From Rhodospirillaceae bacterium (GTDB lineage Bacteria; Pseudomonadota; Alphaproteobacteria; Rhodospirillales; UBA2165), in assembly GCA_002723345.1 (NCBI GenBank), contig PBNV01000011.1:1-44706 (forward strand): a stretch of DNA of 44,706 bases. The letters run 5' to 3'. Positions 32,748 to 42,122 of this stretch are shown piece by piece. The stretch's first letter is position 1. Every line of letters starts with the position of its first letter. Made by a program: the position numbers and the translations under genes. A model generated the notes under the pieces. It worked only from the letters and a program-made list of their open reading frames with translations. It was not told where the DNA came from and did not search any database.

Positions 32748-33959
32748 ATGGATTATGACAATTTTTTTGCTGGCAGGGTAGACGCTTTAAAAGCGGAGGG
32801 TAGATACAGAGTATTTGCAGACCTTGAACGTAAGGCGGGAGATTTCCCGAGCGCGAAAAGCCATCAAGGTACGGGAGTGAAAGACATTACCGTGTGGTGC
32901 TCAAACGACTATCTTGGTATGGGGCAAAACCCTCTGGTCACTGCTGCCATGCACCGGGCGCTTGATGAGAGTGGTGCTGGTGCTGGCGGCACCCGCAATA
33001 TCTCCGGAACTAATCACTATCATGTGTTGCTTGAGCAAGAGCTCGCAAGTCTCCATAAGAAAGAAGCTGGGTTGATATTTACTTCAGGCTACGTAGCGAA
33101 TCATACGACCCTGGGTACACTAGGATCGATGCTCCCAGACGGCGTGATAGTCTCCGACTCGAATAATCATAATTCAATGATTGCCGGTATCCGGCATTCT
33201 CAGGCTGAGAAAAAAATTTTTAAGCACAACGACATGGCGGATTTAGAGGCCAAGCTGAACGACATTTCCCCAGGACGTCCTATCGTTATCGCCTTCGAGT
33301 CAGTGTATTCAATGGATGGTGATATTGCTCCTATCAAGGATATTCTTGACCTAGCAGACAAATACAATGCCCTCACCTTTATCGACGAGGTCCATGCTGT
33401 TGGTCTTTACGGTGCGGAGGGAGCAGGGGTAGCAGAGCGTGACGGCCTCATGGATCGCATTGATATCATCCAGGGGACCCTTGCCAAAGGATTTGGTGTC
33501 GTAGGTGGCTATATCGCGGGCTCTGCGTCTCTGTGTGATTTCATCCGCTCCTACGGTGACGGTTTTATTTTTTCCTCCTCGATGCCGCCACCGGTCGCAG
33601 CCGGCGCGCTGGAGAGCGTGCGCTATGTCAGAGAGCACTCGGAGCTCCGTGATCACCACCAAGAACGTGCTGCCACTCTCAAACGACGACTAACGGAGGG
33701 CGGTATCCCGGTAATGCCGTCGGTCACGCACATCGTTCCTGTCCTCGTCGGAGACCCTGTTCTTTGTAAACAAGCCAGCGACGATCTCCTCTATAACCAT
33801 GGCATTTACGTGCAGCCTATTAATTATCCCACGGTCCCGCGGGGCACCGAGAGACTCCGCTTTACGCCTACGCCACAACATGATGATCTGCTCATGGACC
33901 AACTTGTTGATGCGATGAAATCAGTCTGGCACCAACTCGGCCTCAAAGAAGCGGCATAA
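32748..33959 (+). CDS. hemA: 5-aminolevulinate synthase
   Basis: A 403-residue PLP enzyme that joins glycine and succinyl-CoA to 5-aminolevulinate, the first step of haem and related tetrapyrroles in alphaproteobacteria. The PLP lysine is K247 in GTLAKGFG (K248 in Rhodobacter capsulatus). Other landmarks are [21 protein letters not shown], cited in part as [10 protein letters not shown] (14-23); [37 protein letters not shown]; and [13 protein letters not shown] start at the ATG at 32748, which gives the usual family length; an upstream in-frame TTG adds 20 residues of no family likeness. It lies 190 bases behind the aminotransferase remnant. Confidence 0.95.
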   Translation: MDYDNFFAGRVDALKAEGRYRVFADLERKAGDFPSAKSHQGTGVKDITVWCSNDYLGMGQNPLVTAAMHRALDESGAGAGGTRNISGTNHYHVLLEQELASLHKKEAGLIFTSGYVANHTTLGTLGSMLPDGVIVSDSNNHNSMIAGIRHSQAEKKIFKHNDMADLEAKLNDISPGRPIVIAFESVYSMDGDIAPIKDILDLADKYNALTFIDEVHAVGLYGAEGAGVAERDGLMDRIDIIQGTLAKGFGVVGGYIAGSASLCDFIRSYGDGFIFSSSMPPPVAAGALESVRYVREHSELRDHHQERAATLKRRLTEGGIPVMPSVTHIVPVLVGDPVLCKQASDDLLYNHGIYVQPINYPTVPRGTERLRFTPTPQHDDLLMDQLVDAMKSVWHQLGLKEAA

Positions 33960-34062
33960 TTTAACAGCGAGTGCGCTGGACGGGCGGCGCCCCACCAGAA
34001 TATCTCCGATAGCCAGGAACGTATCTAAAAACACCTCGTTTTTTGCAAGGCAGGTCCGCGAG

Positions 34063-34557
34063 TCAGGGGCCCGCCAAGCCCTCCTGCAAGAGATTCAAAG
34101 CCTCGCCAGCGAAACGCCACATATTGCCCTCCCGGTCGGCACTGCCAGTTTCCATGGTGCGCGAGAGCGTCCTCGGGCCGGAGAGCGCAACTGCGACGTG
34201 ACCTGCCGCATCGCCATAAGAATTTCCGGTAGGCCCACTCGCTCCACTCTCGCACAAACCCCACGTCGCCCCCAATTTTTTCCGCACTTCCTCGGCAACG
34301 ATCAGGGCATAATCCTCGGTCGAAGCGCGCATGGTTACAACTTCCTCGGGAAGTCCTAAAAGTGCATCTCGGGCCACCCGCGTGTAGATGGTACCGCCAC
34401 CCAGAAAATAAGACGAGGCCCCTGGCACCGAGAGCAGGGATGCCGATACAAGACCGCCGGAAGATGACTCGGCTATCGCAATGGTTTCACCGCGTTTTTT
34501 CAACAGGGCACCTGCGTCGCCTGCCAGTTGGATAAGACCGTCATTACAATCGGACAT
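34063..34557 (-). CDS. CinA-family protein (CinA C-terminal / PncC type)
   Basis: A 164-residue stand-alone CinA C-terminal domain. The motif IAESSSGGLVSASLL (E30 to G35) corresponds to the family's AESCTGG; FLGGGTIY and SGASGPTG are the other conserved blocks. Stand-alone domains of this type can deamidate nicotinamide mononucleotide (PncC), recycling NAD by-products in the cytoplasm. Cysteine and threonine of the usual AESCTGG are both serine here, and the central region (LCESGASGPTGN) departs a little from the usual GIAGPxG, so activity is not certain. It is convergent with hemA and divergent from the alpha/beta hydrolase gene. Confidence 0.85.
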   Translation of the reverse strand: MSDCNDGLIQLAGDAGALLKKRGETIAIAESSSGGLVSASLLSVPGASSYFLGGGTIYTRVARDALLGLPEEVVTMRASTEDYALIVAEEVRKKLGATWGLCESGASGPTGNSYGDAAGHVAVALSGPRTLSRTMETGSADREGNMWRFAGEALNLLQEGLAGP

Positions 34558-34649
34558 TATCTCTGCCTTTCACAAAAGGACACCAACAAGGTATACCAGA
34601 GCCTGGGATCAATCCAGTCGGGCTCCAATCGCGCTGAAAGATTTTTCTT

Positions 34650-35432
34650 ATGACGAATAAAATGAATACACTTGTCGTAGATGACATATCCCTTGAAGTA
34701 AAGTGGATCGGGTTGGCAGAAAGCCAAAAACCTGTTTTGGTTTTCTTGCATGAAGGGCTTGGGTGCGTTGCGCTTTGGAGGGATTTTCCTGAGAAACTAT
34801 GTGACTCCCTGGGCCTCCGGGGCCTGGCATTTAGCCGCCAAGGGTATGGCGCGTCAGACCCCATCCCTCTGCCCCGGCCAATAGATTTTATGCACCATGA
34901 GGGACTTGTAGTCCTGCCAAAACTTTTTGATGCCGCCGAGATCGATCAAGCTATCCTTATCGGCCACAGTGACGGTGGTTCTATTTCGCTGATCAATGCG
35001 GGTGGGGTGCAGGACGCCAGGGTGAAAGCCGTCATTACGCTCGCCGCCCACGTATTCAATGAGGACATTACAGTTCAAAGAATCGCAGAGGCGAAAACGG
35101 CCTATGAAACCGAAAACCTCCGCAAACGACTAGCAAAATATCATGGTGACAACGTAGACTGCGCCTTTTGGGGGTGGAATGGTGTGTGGCTTAATCCGGA
35201 TTTTAGGGATTGGAACATTGAGGAATTTCTGTCCGGCATCTCGATACCCGCCCTTATTCTCCAAGGCGAAGAAGACCAATATGGAACCCCCGCTCAGGTT
35301 GACGCGATCGAGCGCGGCATCGGAACGCATGCCCAAACGCGTCTTATTCCTAACTGCAAGCATTCTCCGCATCTTGAACAACCAGACGTTACCCTCATGT
35401 TAATCAAAGGTTTCGTCGAAAACTTGGGCTAA
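34650..35432 (+). CDS. Alpha/beta hydrolase
   Basis: A 260-residue serine hydrolase. The oxyanion-hole region is FLHEGLG (residues 32-38), the nucleophile elbow is GHSDGG with S107, the acid is probably D209 (QGEEDQYGT), and the histidine is H238 (NCKHSPHLE). There is no signal peptide. The stop is 3 bases before the next gene, so the two form an operon. Substrate unknown: the family covers esterases, dehalogenases, C-C hydrolases and others. The ATG at 34650 has only a weak ribosome site; the ATG at 34662 is an alternative. Confidence 0.88.
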   Translation: MTNKMNTLVVDDISLEVKWIGLAESQKPVLVFLHEGLGCVALWRDFPEKLCDSLGLRGLAFSRQGYGASDPIPLPRPIDFMHHEGLVVLPKLFDAAEIDQAILIGHSDGGSISLINAGGVQDARVKAVITLAAHVFNEDITVQRIAEAKTAYETENLRKRLAKYHGDNVDCAFWGWNGVWLNPDFRDWNIEEFLSGISIPALILQGEEDQYGTPAQVDAIERGIGTHAQTRLIPNCKHSPHLEQPDVTLMLIKGFVENLG

Positions 35433-35435
35433 TCG

Positions 35436-35987
35436 ATGTATGCCGATAATTCCCTCACGCCCAGGGAGGCAATTCGGCTCTGTGCCCTTGGGATTTTGGC
35501 GCACGAGACGTCGTCTAGAGAAAAGTCCTTACACTACGACGATCTGGTATTCTCGGTCCGGCATTTTGTAAGTCGCATCACCGGCCCTTCGTTAGACCTG
35601 ATGGGAGAGTCCATCGAACTCCTTCGTTATGAGGGGCTCGTTGAGAGCGAAGATGCGCAAAACGTCAATCCTTCACTTAAAATCACCGAAACCGGCCGAG
35701 CTTCGCTGCAAACTCTTTTGAAGGCGAACTTACGGGCCGGCAACAGCGATCTGAACGAGCTTATCATTGCTTTGAAGTTTCGGTTTCTTCACCTGCTCGC
35801 ACCCGAAGACCAACGGGCCCAGGCCAGCCAACTCATCGATATGTGCGATACCGAACTCGCTCGGTTGGACGACCTCCTCTTCCATCACGACCCTGAGGGC
35901 GGCCATTTCACCGAGTGGCTCAAACACGACATCCAACGCCTTGAAGAGCGACTCAACTGGCTCACTGTATTCCGGGACAAACTCTAA
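35436..35987 (+). CDS. Winged-helix protein, PadR-like
   Basis: A 183-residue protein with an N-terminal winged-helix-like domain of about 95 residues: TPREAIRLCALGILA, then LHYDDLVFSVRHFVSRITGPS and IELLRYEGLVESE, which fits helix-turn-helix and wing. A helical C-terminal half (ELARLDDLLFH ..., HDIQRLEERLNWLTVF) resembles the dimer-forming tail of PadR/VirA-type regulators. It may control the adjacent hydrolase, whose stop lies 3 bases before its ATG, or be its partner. Similarity to PadR is by pattern only. Confidence 0.6.
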   Translation: MYADNSLTPREAIRLCALGILAHETSSREKSLHYDDLVFSVRHFVSRITGPSLDLMGESIELLRYEGLVESEDAQNVNPSLKITETGRASLQTLLKANLRAGNSDLNELIIALKFRFLHLLAPEDQRAQASQLIDMCDTELARLDDLLFHHDPEGGHFTEWLKHDIQRLEERLNWLTVFRDKL

Positions 35988-36014
35988 TTGTGTCTTAGTG
36001 GCGGAAGGCAAGCC

Positions 36015-36752
36015 CTAAAACATGTGTTGACCACCGGTGACCCAGATCTCCGCCCCTGTGATATAAATTGCCTCCTCCGAAGCCAGATAATAAATTGATC
36101 GCGCCGCATCTTCTGGCGTTCCCATGCGGTTAAGCGGGATACGGGGAATCAACATTTCATATTCAGGGTCAATCATCTCGGTTGTAATTTCACCGGGTGC
36201 CACGGCATTTACTCGGACGTTCAACGATGCGAATTCATTGGCCAATTCCCGGGTTAATGCTGACAAGGCGGCTTTGGATGCCGAGTAGGCCGACCCCGCA
36301 AAAGGATGAATTTTATGGCCGGCAATGGAGGTAACATTCACAATTGATCCCCTGCCTTTTGCTAATGCGGATGCAAACCCACGGCCAAGCCTCAAGGGAG
36401 TATAGAAATTGAGTTCAAAAACATCCCGCCAAACATCAATGTCGCCGTTTAAGCAACCTTGCCTCTCGCGGTTAAGCGACTTGGGAGATACCCCGGCATT
36501 GTTAACTAGGGCGTGAAGTGTGGCGTCTCCGAGGATGTCCAAAACTTGTTCAATAAACGCCACCACACCCTCATTGGTTGACAGGTCTGCCTCAATATGA
36601 GCCAGCCATCGGTCTGAAGATGAAAAACTACGCGCGGCAGATCTTGCACAAGTAATGACCTGCCAGCCACGTTCAATAAACAGAAGTGTCGCCGCCTCCC
36701 CAATCCCCTGGCTTGCACCCGTGATTACTGCAGTTTTTAAACCTTTGTCCAT
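36015..36752 (-). CDS. SDR-family oxidoreductase
   Basis: A 245-residue classical short-chain dehydrogenase. The cofactor motif is TGASQGIG (11-18), the NNAG motif is at 84-87, and the catalytic serine, tyrosine and lysine are S142, Y156 and K160 (YSASK). The end, IYITGAEIWVTGG, is the usual family terminus. It resembles 3-oxoacyl-ACP reductase and related NAD(P)-dependent enzymes; the substrate is not evident. It is convergent with the winged-helix gene and divergent from the SRAP gene across 68 bases. Confidence 0.92.
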   Translation of the reverse strand: MDKGLKTAVITGASQGIGEAATLLFIERGWQVITCARSAARSFSSSDRWLAHIEADLSTNEGVVAFIEQVLDILGDATLHALVNNAGVSPKSLNRERQGCLNGDIDVWRDVFELNFYTPLRLGRGFASALAKGRGSIVNVTSIAGHKIHPFAGSAYSASKAALSALTRELANEFASLNVRVNAVAPGEITTEMIDPEYEMLIPRIPLNRMGTPEDAARSIYYLASEEAIYITGAEIWVTGGQHMF

Positions 36753-36820
36753 AGTTTAGCTTTAAGCCAAAATGGTCTTTAAAGCCAGTTTCTATAGCTA
36801 AATTGAGAGGTCGCCGCCGG

Positions 36821-37405
36821 ATGTGCTCGCGCTATGAACTCAACACCACCAACCTCGAGCATGTCTCCTCGCGCTTTAGCGCAAAGGCTCAATCAGGGGT
36901 CCCCGCCCTGCCTGAGATCCGCCCAACTAACCGTGTGCCGGTCATCAAACCAGGTGGCCATGTCGAAATGTTGCACTGGGGCCTTGAAAATCCTTGGAAC
37001 AGTAAAACTCTAATCAATGCACGCTCAGAAACACTGGCGCAAAAGAAGACCTTCATACCCCTCCTGGAAAACCGATGTTTGGTTCCCGCGAGTGCCTATT
37101 TTGAGTGGCGCAAAAATGCCAGGCCGAAGATTAAAACTCGCATCGCACCGGTTGACCAGGATTTAATGGCATTCGCAGGCCTTTTTGATGATGACAGGTT
37201 TACAATTATTACCTGCGTCCCCAGTCCCGCCATTGCCCATATCCATGGCCGAATGCCGGTAATTCTGGAGCGGCATTACGAGCAGGATTGGCTCACGGTG
37301 GTAAAGCCATTTGCGCAAGTCAGCAAAATGTTGACACCCTATCCGAATGGCGCCTTGTTTGCCCAGGAGGTTACGCGGCCTCCTCAATATGACCTTTTCG
37401 TTTGA
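36821..37405 (+). CDS. SRAP-family DNA-lesion protein (YedK/HMCES-like)
   Basis: A 194-residue SOS-response-associated peptidase-domain protein. Such proteins form a covalent bond with abasic sites in single-stranded DNA through Cys2 after removal of Met1. The start MCSRYE supports the ATG at 36821, which puts C2 next to the initiator. Other active-site positions are N66 (INARSET), E95 (AYFEW) and H142 (HIHGRMPVIL), matching Escherichia coli YedK. A frame extension to 36803 would bury the cysteine and should be rejected. It is divergent from the SDR gene. Confidence 0.93.
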   Translation: MCSRYELNTTNLEHVSSRFSAKAQSGVPALPEIRPTNRVPVIKPGGHVEMLHWGLENPWNSKTLINARSETLAQKKTFIPLLENRCLVPASAYFEWRKNARPKIKTRIAPVDQDLMAFAGLFDDDRFTIITCVPSPAIAHIHGRMPVILERHYEQDWLTVVKPFAQVSKMLTPYPNGALFAQEVTRPPQYDLFV

Positions 37406-37642
37406 CGGTTATAGATAGAAAACTCGGCCAAGCGCCACTTTAAAAATTGGACAGCCCGTTTTTGGATCGCTACCGTCGTCGGAATACCATAGCGCTCGAG
37501 AGTTCTTAAAGACTGCAGTAATGCATGCTAGAACTGACAAGAAGTTTCCGCTGAGCCATCCATCGAGGCCTTCCAAATGTGGGTGTGGGTGGATGCGGTT
37601 AATTTCAAAGTCACGCAATCGCCTAAACAGTCTGACCATCTA

Positions 37643-38497
37643 TTATCCAATCTCCCCAGCCTCAAGCTTTTGGCGCGCTTCAGCGGCTGCATCAGCCATT
37701 GTCAAAAATGCGGCGCCGGATGCTCTGAGCCTGTCGAGCAAACTCTCCAGCGCCAGCATCCGATAGCCGCGCCCGATCACATAGGGATGCATGGTATAAG
37801 TTAAAATACCCCACTCAACGGTTTTCTGCATGTACACGAATTCATCCCACCAGGAATCCATTACTGCGCGAGCGGACTTCGAACCTGGAAGGGTTACTTC
37901 TGGCGTCCGGATAAACTCAAAATGCGGAAAGTCATCAAGAGACCAAGAAATGGGCATCTCAACAAGGTTGGTTGCGTGCCCGTAAGAAATTGGTGTCCCC
38001 AAATCAAAGACGTCCCCCTGTCGCGCCCAAGAGGGGTGATAGTCAGTGTTCATGAGACTGCTGTCATAACGCATTCCTTCTCGGATCAAGAGATCAATGG
38101 TATTTTCCGATAAATCCCATGAGGGTGAGCGGTAACCTTGGGCTTTCTGCCCCGTCAGCTTTTGGATTGCCTCATTGGCGCGCGAGATGTCCTCGGCCTC
38201 TTCGTCCCTGCTTTGCTGCGCTGGCGGCACGTGCGCCCAGCTATGATGCGCGACCTCATGGCCCGCCGCGACAATGGCTTCACAGGCAGCCGGATGGCTC
38301 TCAACTGTGAATCCAGGGATGAACCAGGTGGATGGTAGGTCCAGTGCACCCAAAGTATCCAAAATTCGGCCCGAAGCCATCACACCAAATTCGCCTCGTG
38401 AGCGCGGTGTAGGAGTCGTCCAACCACGGGCAATAAAGCCCGACTCGGCGTCAAAATCAAAGGTGAGGCAAATGATATGCCGAGCAGCATCAGTCAT
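37643..38497 (-). CDS. Polysaccharide deacetylase family protein (NodB-like)
   Basis: A 284-residue protein of the NodB-homology type. The metal site is readable: TFDFD (D14, D16) and HHSWAH (H85, H89), with the RSPSW block following. There is no signal peptide, which is unlike secreted peptidoglycan or chitin deacetylases but common in cytoplasmic members acting on small amides. It is directly behind a Gfo/Idh/MocA dehydrogenase gene on the same strand (12 bases apart), suggesting a small catabolic unit for an amino- or acetylated sugar; this is inference. Confidence 0.87.
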   Translation of the reverse strand: MTDAARHIICLTFDFDAESGFIARGWTTPTPRSRGEFGVMASGRILDTLGALDLPSTWFIPGFTVESHPAACEAIVAAGHEVAHHSWAHVPPAQQSRDEEAEDISRANEAIQKLTGQKAQGYRSPSWDLSENTIDLLIREGMRYDSSLMNTDYHPSWARQGDVFDLGTPISYGHATNLVEMPISWSLDDFPHFEFIRTPEVTLPGSKSARAVMDSWWDEFVYMQKTVEWGILTYTMHPYVIGRGYRMLALESLLDRLRASGAAFLTMADAAAEARQKLEAGEIG

Positions 38498-38509
38498 GTC
38501 TCTAAATAC

Positions 38510-39694
38510 TCACAAAAACTTTTTTTCGGGTGAATTTAAGATGGACGCCATCTCAATCCACCGCCCCTCCGAAGCACTCTTGAGGCACGCTGCCGATAAT
38601 TGCACATCACGGATGCCAGCGCCAAGCGGCGAGACTGCGGCCTCGTCCCCCGCTACATGACGGATAAAACTCTCCCATCCGTAACGATAAGGGTTTTTAT
38701 AAGTGCCCCTCCCGGACACCATTTCCCAATCGCCCCGAAAATCACGGGTGGCCGAATGTCGTTCATTGCGCCCGAGGTCAAAAGTTCCAAGAACAGGTGT
38801 TTCCTTAGCAGACTGAGTCCAGCAGTCCCAGAGGCCCGCAACTGCAGAGCCTTCTGTCCCATCGATTTGCAAGGTCAGTTGATCTTCCCCGTGCAGGCGC
38901 GTTCCCCAAGAATTAAAAATGCTCCCAATAACCCCAGACTCCAGTCGGAGCAGAGTATGGGCGTTGTCTTCCACATCCACATCGAAAGGGGCCCCAGTTT
39001 CATCCGCACGCTTTTTCTGGATTGTTGACGCCAATGTTACAACACCCTGAATGGGCCCCAGGAGACCCTCGATCATGTAGCGCCAATGAGGATACATATC
39101 GGAGATCAGTCCACCGCCAGTCTTTTCTCTATAATTCCAGCTCGGTCTCTGGGAAGCCCGCTCCAGTCCATTGAATATCCACCAGCCGAATTCCAGTTTA
39201 AATCCGGTCACCCGGCCAAAAAAACCGTCCTTCATCAGCCGCCCCAACTTCAGCATTCCAGGCAAATGGAGTTTGTCCTCTACCACACTATGTTTGAGGC
39301 CCCGCGCATCGGCCTCTGCCAGAATAGCCAATCCTTCTTCCACCCCTGGTGCAATCGGTTTTTCCGTATAGATATGCTTACCCGCTGCAAGCGCTTTATG
39401 GAGGAAATCGGCCCGTAAATGAGTCGCGGCAGCATCAAAATAGATGCTGTAGCGCCTGTCCGACAGAGCCGCGTCGAGATCGGTCGTCCAGTTTTCCAAA
39501 TTTGTGGCCTTGGCGACCTGTGCAAGCTTTTCTTGATCTCGTCCTAGCAACAACAAATCGGGTATTATTTGCACACCGTTCACCTCTAGTCCCCCTTCTT
39601 CACGTATGGGGACTAAAGAATTGGCGAGATGTTGTTGAGAGCCAATCCGTCCGGTGGCACCATTCAAAATGATGCCGATAGTATGCGTATTCAT
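38510..39694 (-). CDS. Gfo/Idh/MocA-family oxidoreductase
   Basis: A 394-residue sugar-type dehydrogenase. The N-terminal Rossmann domain starts GIILNGATGRIGSQQH; the catalytic-lysine motif is YTEKPIAPG (the family's EKP); the C-terminal beta-sheet domain holds GGGLISDMYPHWRY and the H-R pair. Members oxidise or epimerise sugars, inositol or related polyols with NAD(P). The end of the gene is 12 bases before the polysaccharide-deacetylase start, so the pair is probably an operon. Its own ATG lies 38 bases behind the stop of pdxH on the same strand, so readthrough from pdxH is possible. Confidence 0.88.
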   Translation of the reverse strand: MNTHTIGIILNGATGRIGSQQHLANSLVPIREEGGLEVNGVQIIPDLLLLGRDQEKLAQVAKATNLENWTTDLDAALSDRRYSIYFDAAATHLRADFLHKALAAGKHIYTEKPIAPGVEEGLAILAEADARGLKHSVVEDKLHLPGMLKLGRLMKDGFFGRVTGFKLEFGWWIFNGLERASQRPSWNYREKTGGGLISDMYPHWRYMIEGLLGPIQGVVTLASTIQKKRADETGAPFDVDVEDNAHTLLRLESGVIGSIFNSWGTRLHGEDQLTLQIDGTEGSAVAGLWDCWTQSAKETPVLGTFDLGRNERHSATRDFRGDWEMVSGRGTYKNPYRYGWESFIRHVAGDEAAVSPLGAGIRDVQLSAACLKSASEGRWIEMASILNSPEKKFL

Positions 39695-39732
39695 CGGTGT
39701 CTTATCCGTCCTTGATAGACATTAACCGGCAC

Positions 39733-40332
39733 TTATGGATACAAACGCTGGTTCATCCATTCACCATTTTGCGTGGTAGTATAGACCACTCTGTCGTGAA
39801 GCCGGAAAGTTCCTTCAGACCAAAATTCGATCCGTGAAGGAACTACTCGGTAGCCCTCCCAAAAGTCCGGCCGCGGCACCTCGCCCATGGAATATTTTGC
39901 AGTAAAGGCAGCGATGCGCTTCTCCAACTCGAAGCGATTATCCAGGGGCTGAGACTGTTTGGAGGCCCATGCCCCGATTTGGCTACCCCGCGATCGAGAC
40001 TTGAAATAGGCATCAGCATCCGCACTACTAACCTTCTCAACAGCACCGTCAACGCGAACTACTTTCATCATCGACTTCCAGTGAAAGCACAAACTAGCGT
40101 TTGGATTTGCCGCAAGTTCCGACCCCTTGCGACTGTCAGAATTCGTATAGAATACAAAACCTCGCTCATCCAGATCCTTCAGCAGCACCATGCGAACAGA
40201 TGGCACCCCTTCTGCGTCCGCGGTCGCCAGGGACATGGCAGTTGGATTGTTATCCTCCTTCGCCTCTGCTTCCGCCAGCCATTCTTTGAACATGGCGATG
40301 GGATCATCGGCGGAATAAAGTTCTACGCTCAT
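39733..40332 (-). CDS. pdxH: Pyridoxamine 5'-phosphate oxidase
   Basis: A 199-residue flavoenzyme that oxidises pyridoxamine- or pyridoxine-5'-phosphate to pyridoxal 5'-phosphate with FMN. Recognisable parts are MVLLKDLDERGFVFYTNSDS (shortened as GFVFYTNSDSRKG), SLCFHWKSM, SRGSQIGAWASKQSQ and the C-terminal EFWSEGTFRLHDRVVYT, which is close to the family's EFWQGxxxRLHDR. The last residues, NQRLYP, are the usual terminus. PLP made here serves hemA and aminotransferases. It is divergent from the lipoprotein gene. Confidence 0.95.
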   Translation of the reverse strand: MSVELYSADDPIAMFKEWLAEAEAKEDNNPTAMSLATADAEGVPSVRMVLLKDLDERGFVFYTNSDSRKGSELAANPNASLCFHWKSMMKVVRVDGAVEKVSSADADAYFKSRSRGSQIGAWASKQSQPLDNRFELEKRIAAFTAKYSMGEVPRPDFWEGYRVVPSRIEFWSEGTFRLHDRVVYTTTQNGEWMNQRLYP

Positions 40333-40510
40333 GGTTACAGCCCTCCACCGGCCGTTGCTGTCTTGAGAGAAATGGTGTTCATATTATCGCCATAATTATC
40401 CTGTTGAATTAAAACTATCCGTAGATTTTAACTTAACAAAGTTTTTGTTGTAATGATGTAACTTTGGTTTAAGTAACCTAGTCTCATTTGTCGGCAAGAG
40501 GACTCAAGGG

Positions 40511-40987
40511 ATGAAAACATTCAAATTGGCAACACTGGTTTTTGTTACAGTTGTTACCAGCGCGTGCGTGCAAAGTCAGTATAACCAAAAGCAAACTGTA
40601 GGCACTCTCCTAGGCGCAGGTGCTGGCGCTTTGCTCGGGTCCCAAGTCGGAGGGGGCAAAGGGCAACTGGCTGCTGTAGCCATTGGCGCCCTCGGCGGCG
40701 CTTTTCTTGGTAGTGAAGTTGGTAAGTCACTGGATGAGGTAGACCGCCTAAAGGCCGGTGAGGCCCAGCAAGCAGCTCTCGAAAACAACCGTTCAGGCCA
40801 GGTGGCCTCATGGCGTAACCCAGACACCGGTAATTCCGGCACAATTACCCCGAAAGCTGCTGTCCAAACGGCTGGCGGTGAATATTGCAGGGGCTATGAA
40901 CATGAGATTAAAGTCGATGGCCGCAAGGAAGTTGTCCAAGGAACAGCTTGCCGCAAGCCGGATGGGACCTGGCGGATTATAAATTAG
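40511..40987 (+). CDS. Glycine-zipper surface lipoprotein (17-kDa antigen-like)
   Basis: A 158-residue outer-membrane lipoprotein. The N-terminus MKTFKLATLVFVTVVTSAC is a lipoprotein signal peptide with the lipidated C19. Residues about 35-75 form a glycine zipper (LLGAGAGALLGSQVGGG, then AIGALGGAFLGSEVG), as in the rickettsial 17-kDa antigen family. The C-terminal half has a small strand-rich domain with a C-pair (EYCRGYEHEI ... GTACRKPDGTW) seen in the same family. A ribosome site, AAGAGGACTCAAGGG, precedes the ATG. Role: envelope structural or insertion protein; exact function unknown. Confidence 0.88.
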   Translation: MKTFKLATLVFVTVVTSACVQSQYNQKQTVGTLLGAGAGALLGSQVGGGKGQLAAVAIGALGGAFLGSEVGKSLDEVDRLKAGEAQQAALENNRSGQVASWRNPDTGNSGTITPKAAVQTAGGEYCRGYEHEIKVDGRKEVVQGTACRKPDGTWRIIN

Positions 40988-41249
40988 TGGCAAAAGTACC
41001 CCTCCCCCCCCTTTAGGGGCCCCACTCCAATAAGGATTTGCTGCCCAACAGCATGATATCAGAGTGCTCTTTGCGGTCGGCAATTTTTCTCTTAATTTTC
41101 ACCACGCAGACCTTGAAGCACAGACAAAAGTGCTCGGGTAAATCCTTGATTTTGTCGACCATTGTTTTAGGAATGTATTAAATTTTATCCGCTATCTCTG
41201 GCATTTCTCGGGGGTGTTCTCATTTGGGTGGTGGACGGAGGGGGAAGTA

Positions 41250-42080
41250 ATGACATCTGTTTCTGGGTTAATGGCTGGCAAAAAAGGCCTGGTCATGGGA
41301 GTTGCCAACGACCGCTCTATTGCCTGGCATATTGCCAAAGCTGCGCACGAACAGGGTGCTGAGATCGCTTTTACGTTCCAGGGTGAGGCACTCCAGAAAC
41401 GTGTCACGCCCCTGGCGGAATCCGTCGGTTCTAGTGTTATTCTGCCATGCGACGTTACCGATGAAGCCAGCGTGGATGCCGTCTTCGAAGTACTTCAATC
41501 ACGCTGGGGCAAACTGGATTTCGCAGTTCACGCCATCGCATATTCCGACAAGGACGAGCTAAAGGGCAAATATGTAGATACAACGCTGGACAATTTCGCC
41601 CAGACCATGATGATATCCTGTTATTCATTTACATCGATCTGCCAAAAAGCCCAGGCCCTAATGGCCGATGGCGGCAGTTTGATCACACTTACGTATGCTG
41701 GTGCGGAGCGTGTTATGCCGCATTACAACGTCATGGGGGTCGCAAAGGCGGCGCTTGAGGCGAGTGTTCGGTATCTCGCCGAAGATCTTGGAGCGCAAAA
41801 TATTCGCGTAAATTCCCTATCCGCCGGCCCGATGAAAACCCTTGCAGCTTCCGGCATTGGAGATTTTCGTTACATCCTAAAGTGGAACGAGTATAACTCT
41901 CCTCTTCGCCGCAACGTCTCAGCGGAAGATGTTGGTGGCGCGGGGTTGTATCTGCTGAGTAATTTGTCCTCGGGCGTCACTGGCGAGACTCATCATGTAG
42001 ATTGCGGCTATAACATTGTCGGGATGAAAGCCGTCGATGCCCCCGATATCTCCGTGCCCAAAAGCGACGAGACGACCTGA
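41250..42080 (+). CDS. fabI: Enoyl-[acyl-carrier-protein] reductase (NADH), FabI
   Basis: A 276-residue FabI, the last reduction step of fatty acid elongation. The cofactor region is LVMGVANDRSIAWHIAKA, and the catalytic residues are Y149, Y159 and K166 in LTYAGAERVMPHYNVMGVAK. I choose the ATG at 41250, preceded by GGAGGGGGA; an upstream extension to 41214 lies across that site. The gene is followed by aroC after 42 bases and shares its strand, an order often seen in alphaproteobacteria. Confidence 0.96.
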   Translation: MTSVSGLMAGKKGLVMGVANDRSIAWHIAKAAHEQGAEIAFTFQGEALQKRVTPLAESVGSSVILPCDVTDEASVDAVFEVLQSRWGKLDFAVHAIAYSDKDELKGKYVDTTLDNFAQTMMISCYSFTSICQKAQALMADGGSLITLTYAGAERVMPHYNVMGVAKAALEASVRYLAEDLGAQNIRVNSLSAGPMKTLAASGIGDFRYILKWNEYNSPLRRNVSAEDVGGAGLYLLSNLSSGVTGETHHVDCGYNIVGMKAVDAPDISVPKSDETT

Positions 42081-42122
42081 TTGCCCTCGAATTGACAGGC
42101 GCTTTTAAGGATTCTTCATTTC

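Noticed and set aside
33960..34062. GC-rich hairpin-like sequence between hemA and the CinA-like gene
   Set aside because: Only 4 pairs with a 3-base loop and no adjacent T-run.
37409..37639. 76-codon minus-strand frame right behind the polysaccharide deacetylase gene
   Set aside because: The ATG follows the previous stop closely, but the translation shows no domain or family likeness; it may be chance. It could be revisited if homologues are found.
40988..41060. CCCCT ... AGGGG hairpin behind the lipoprotein gene
   Set aside because: The stem is short, C-rich and has no T-run, so it is not a convincing terminator.
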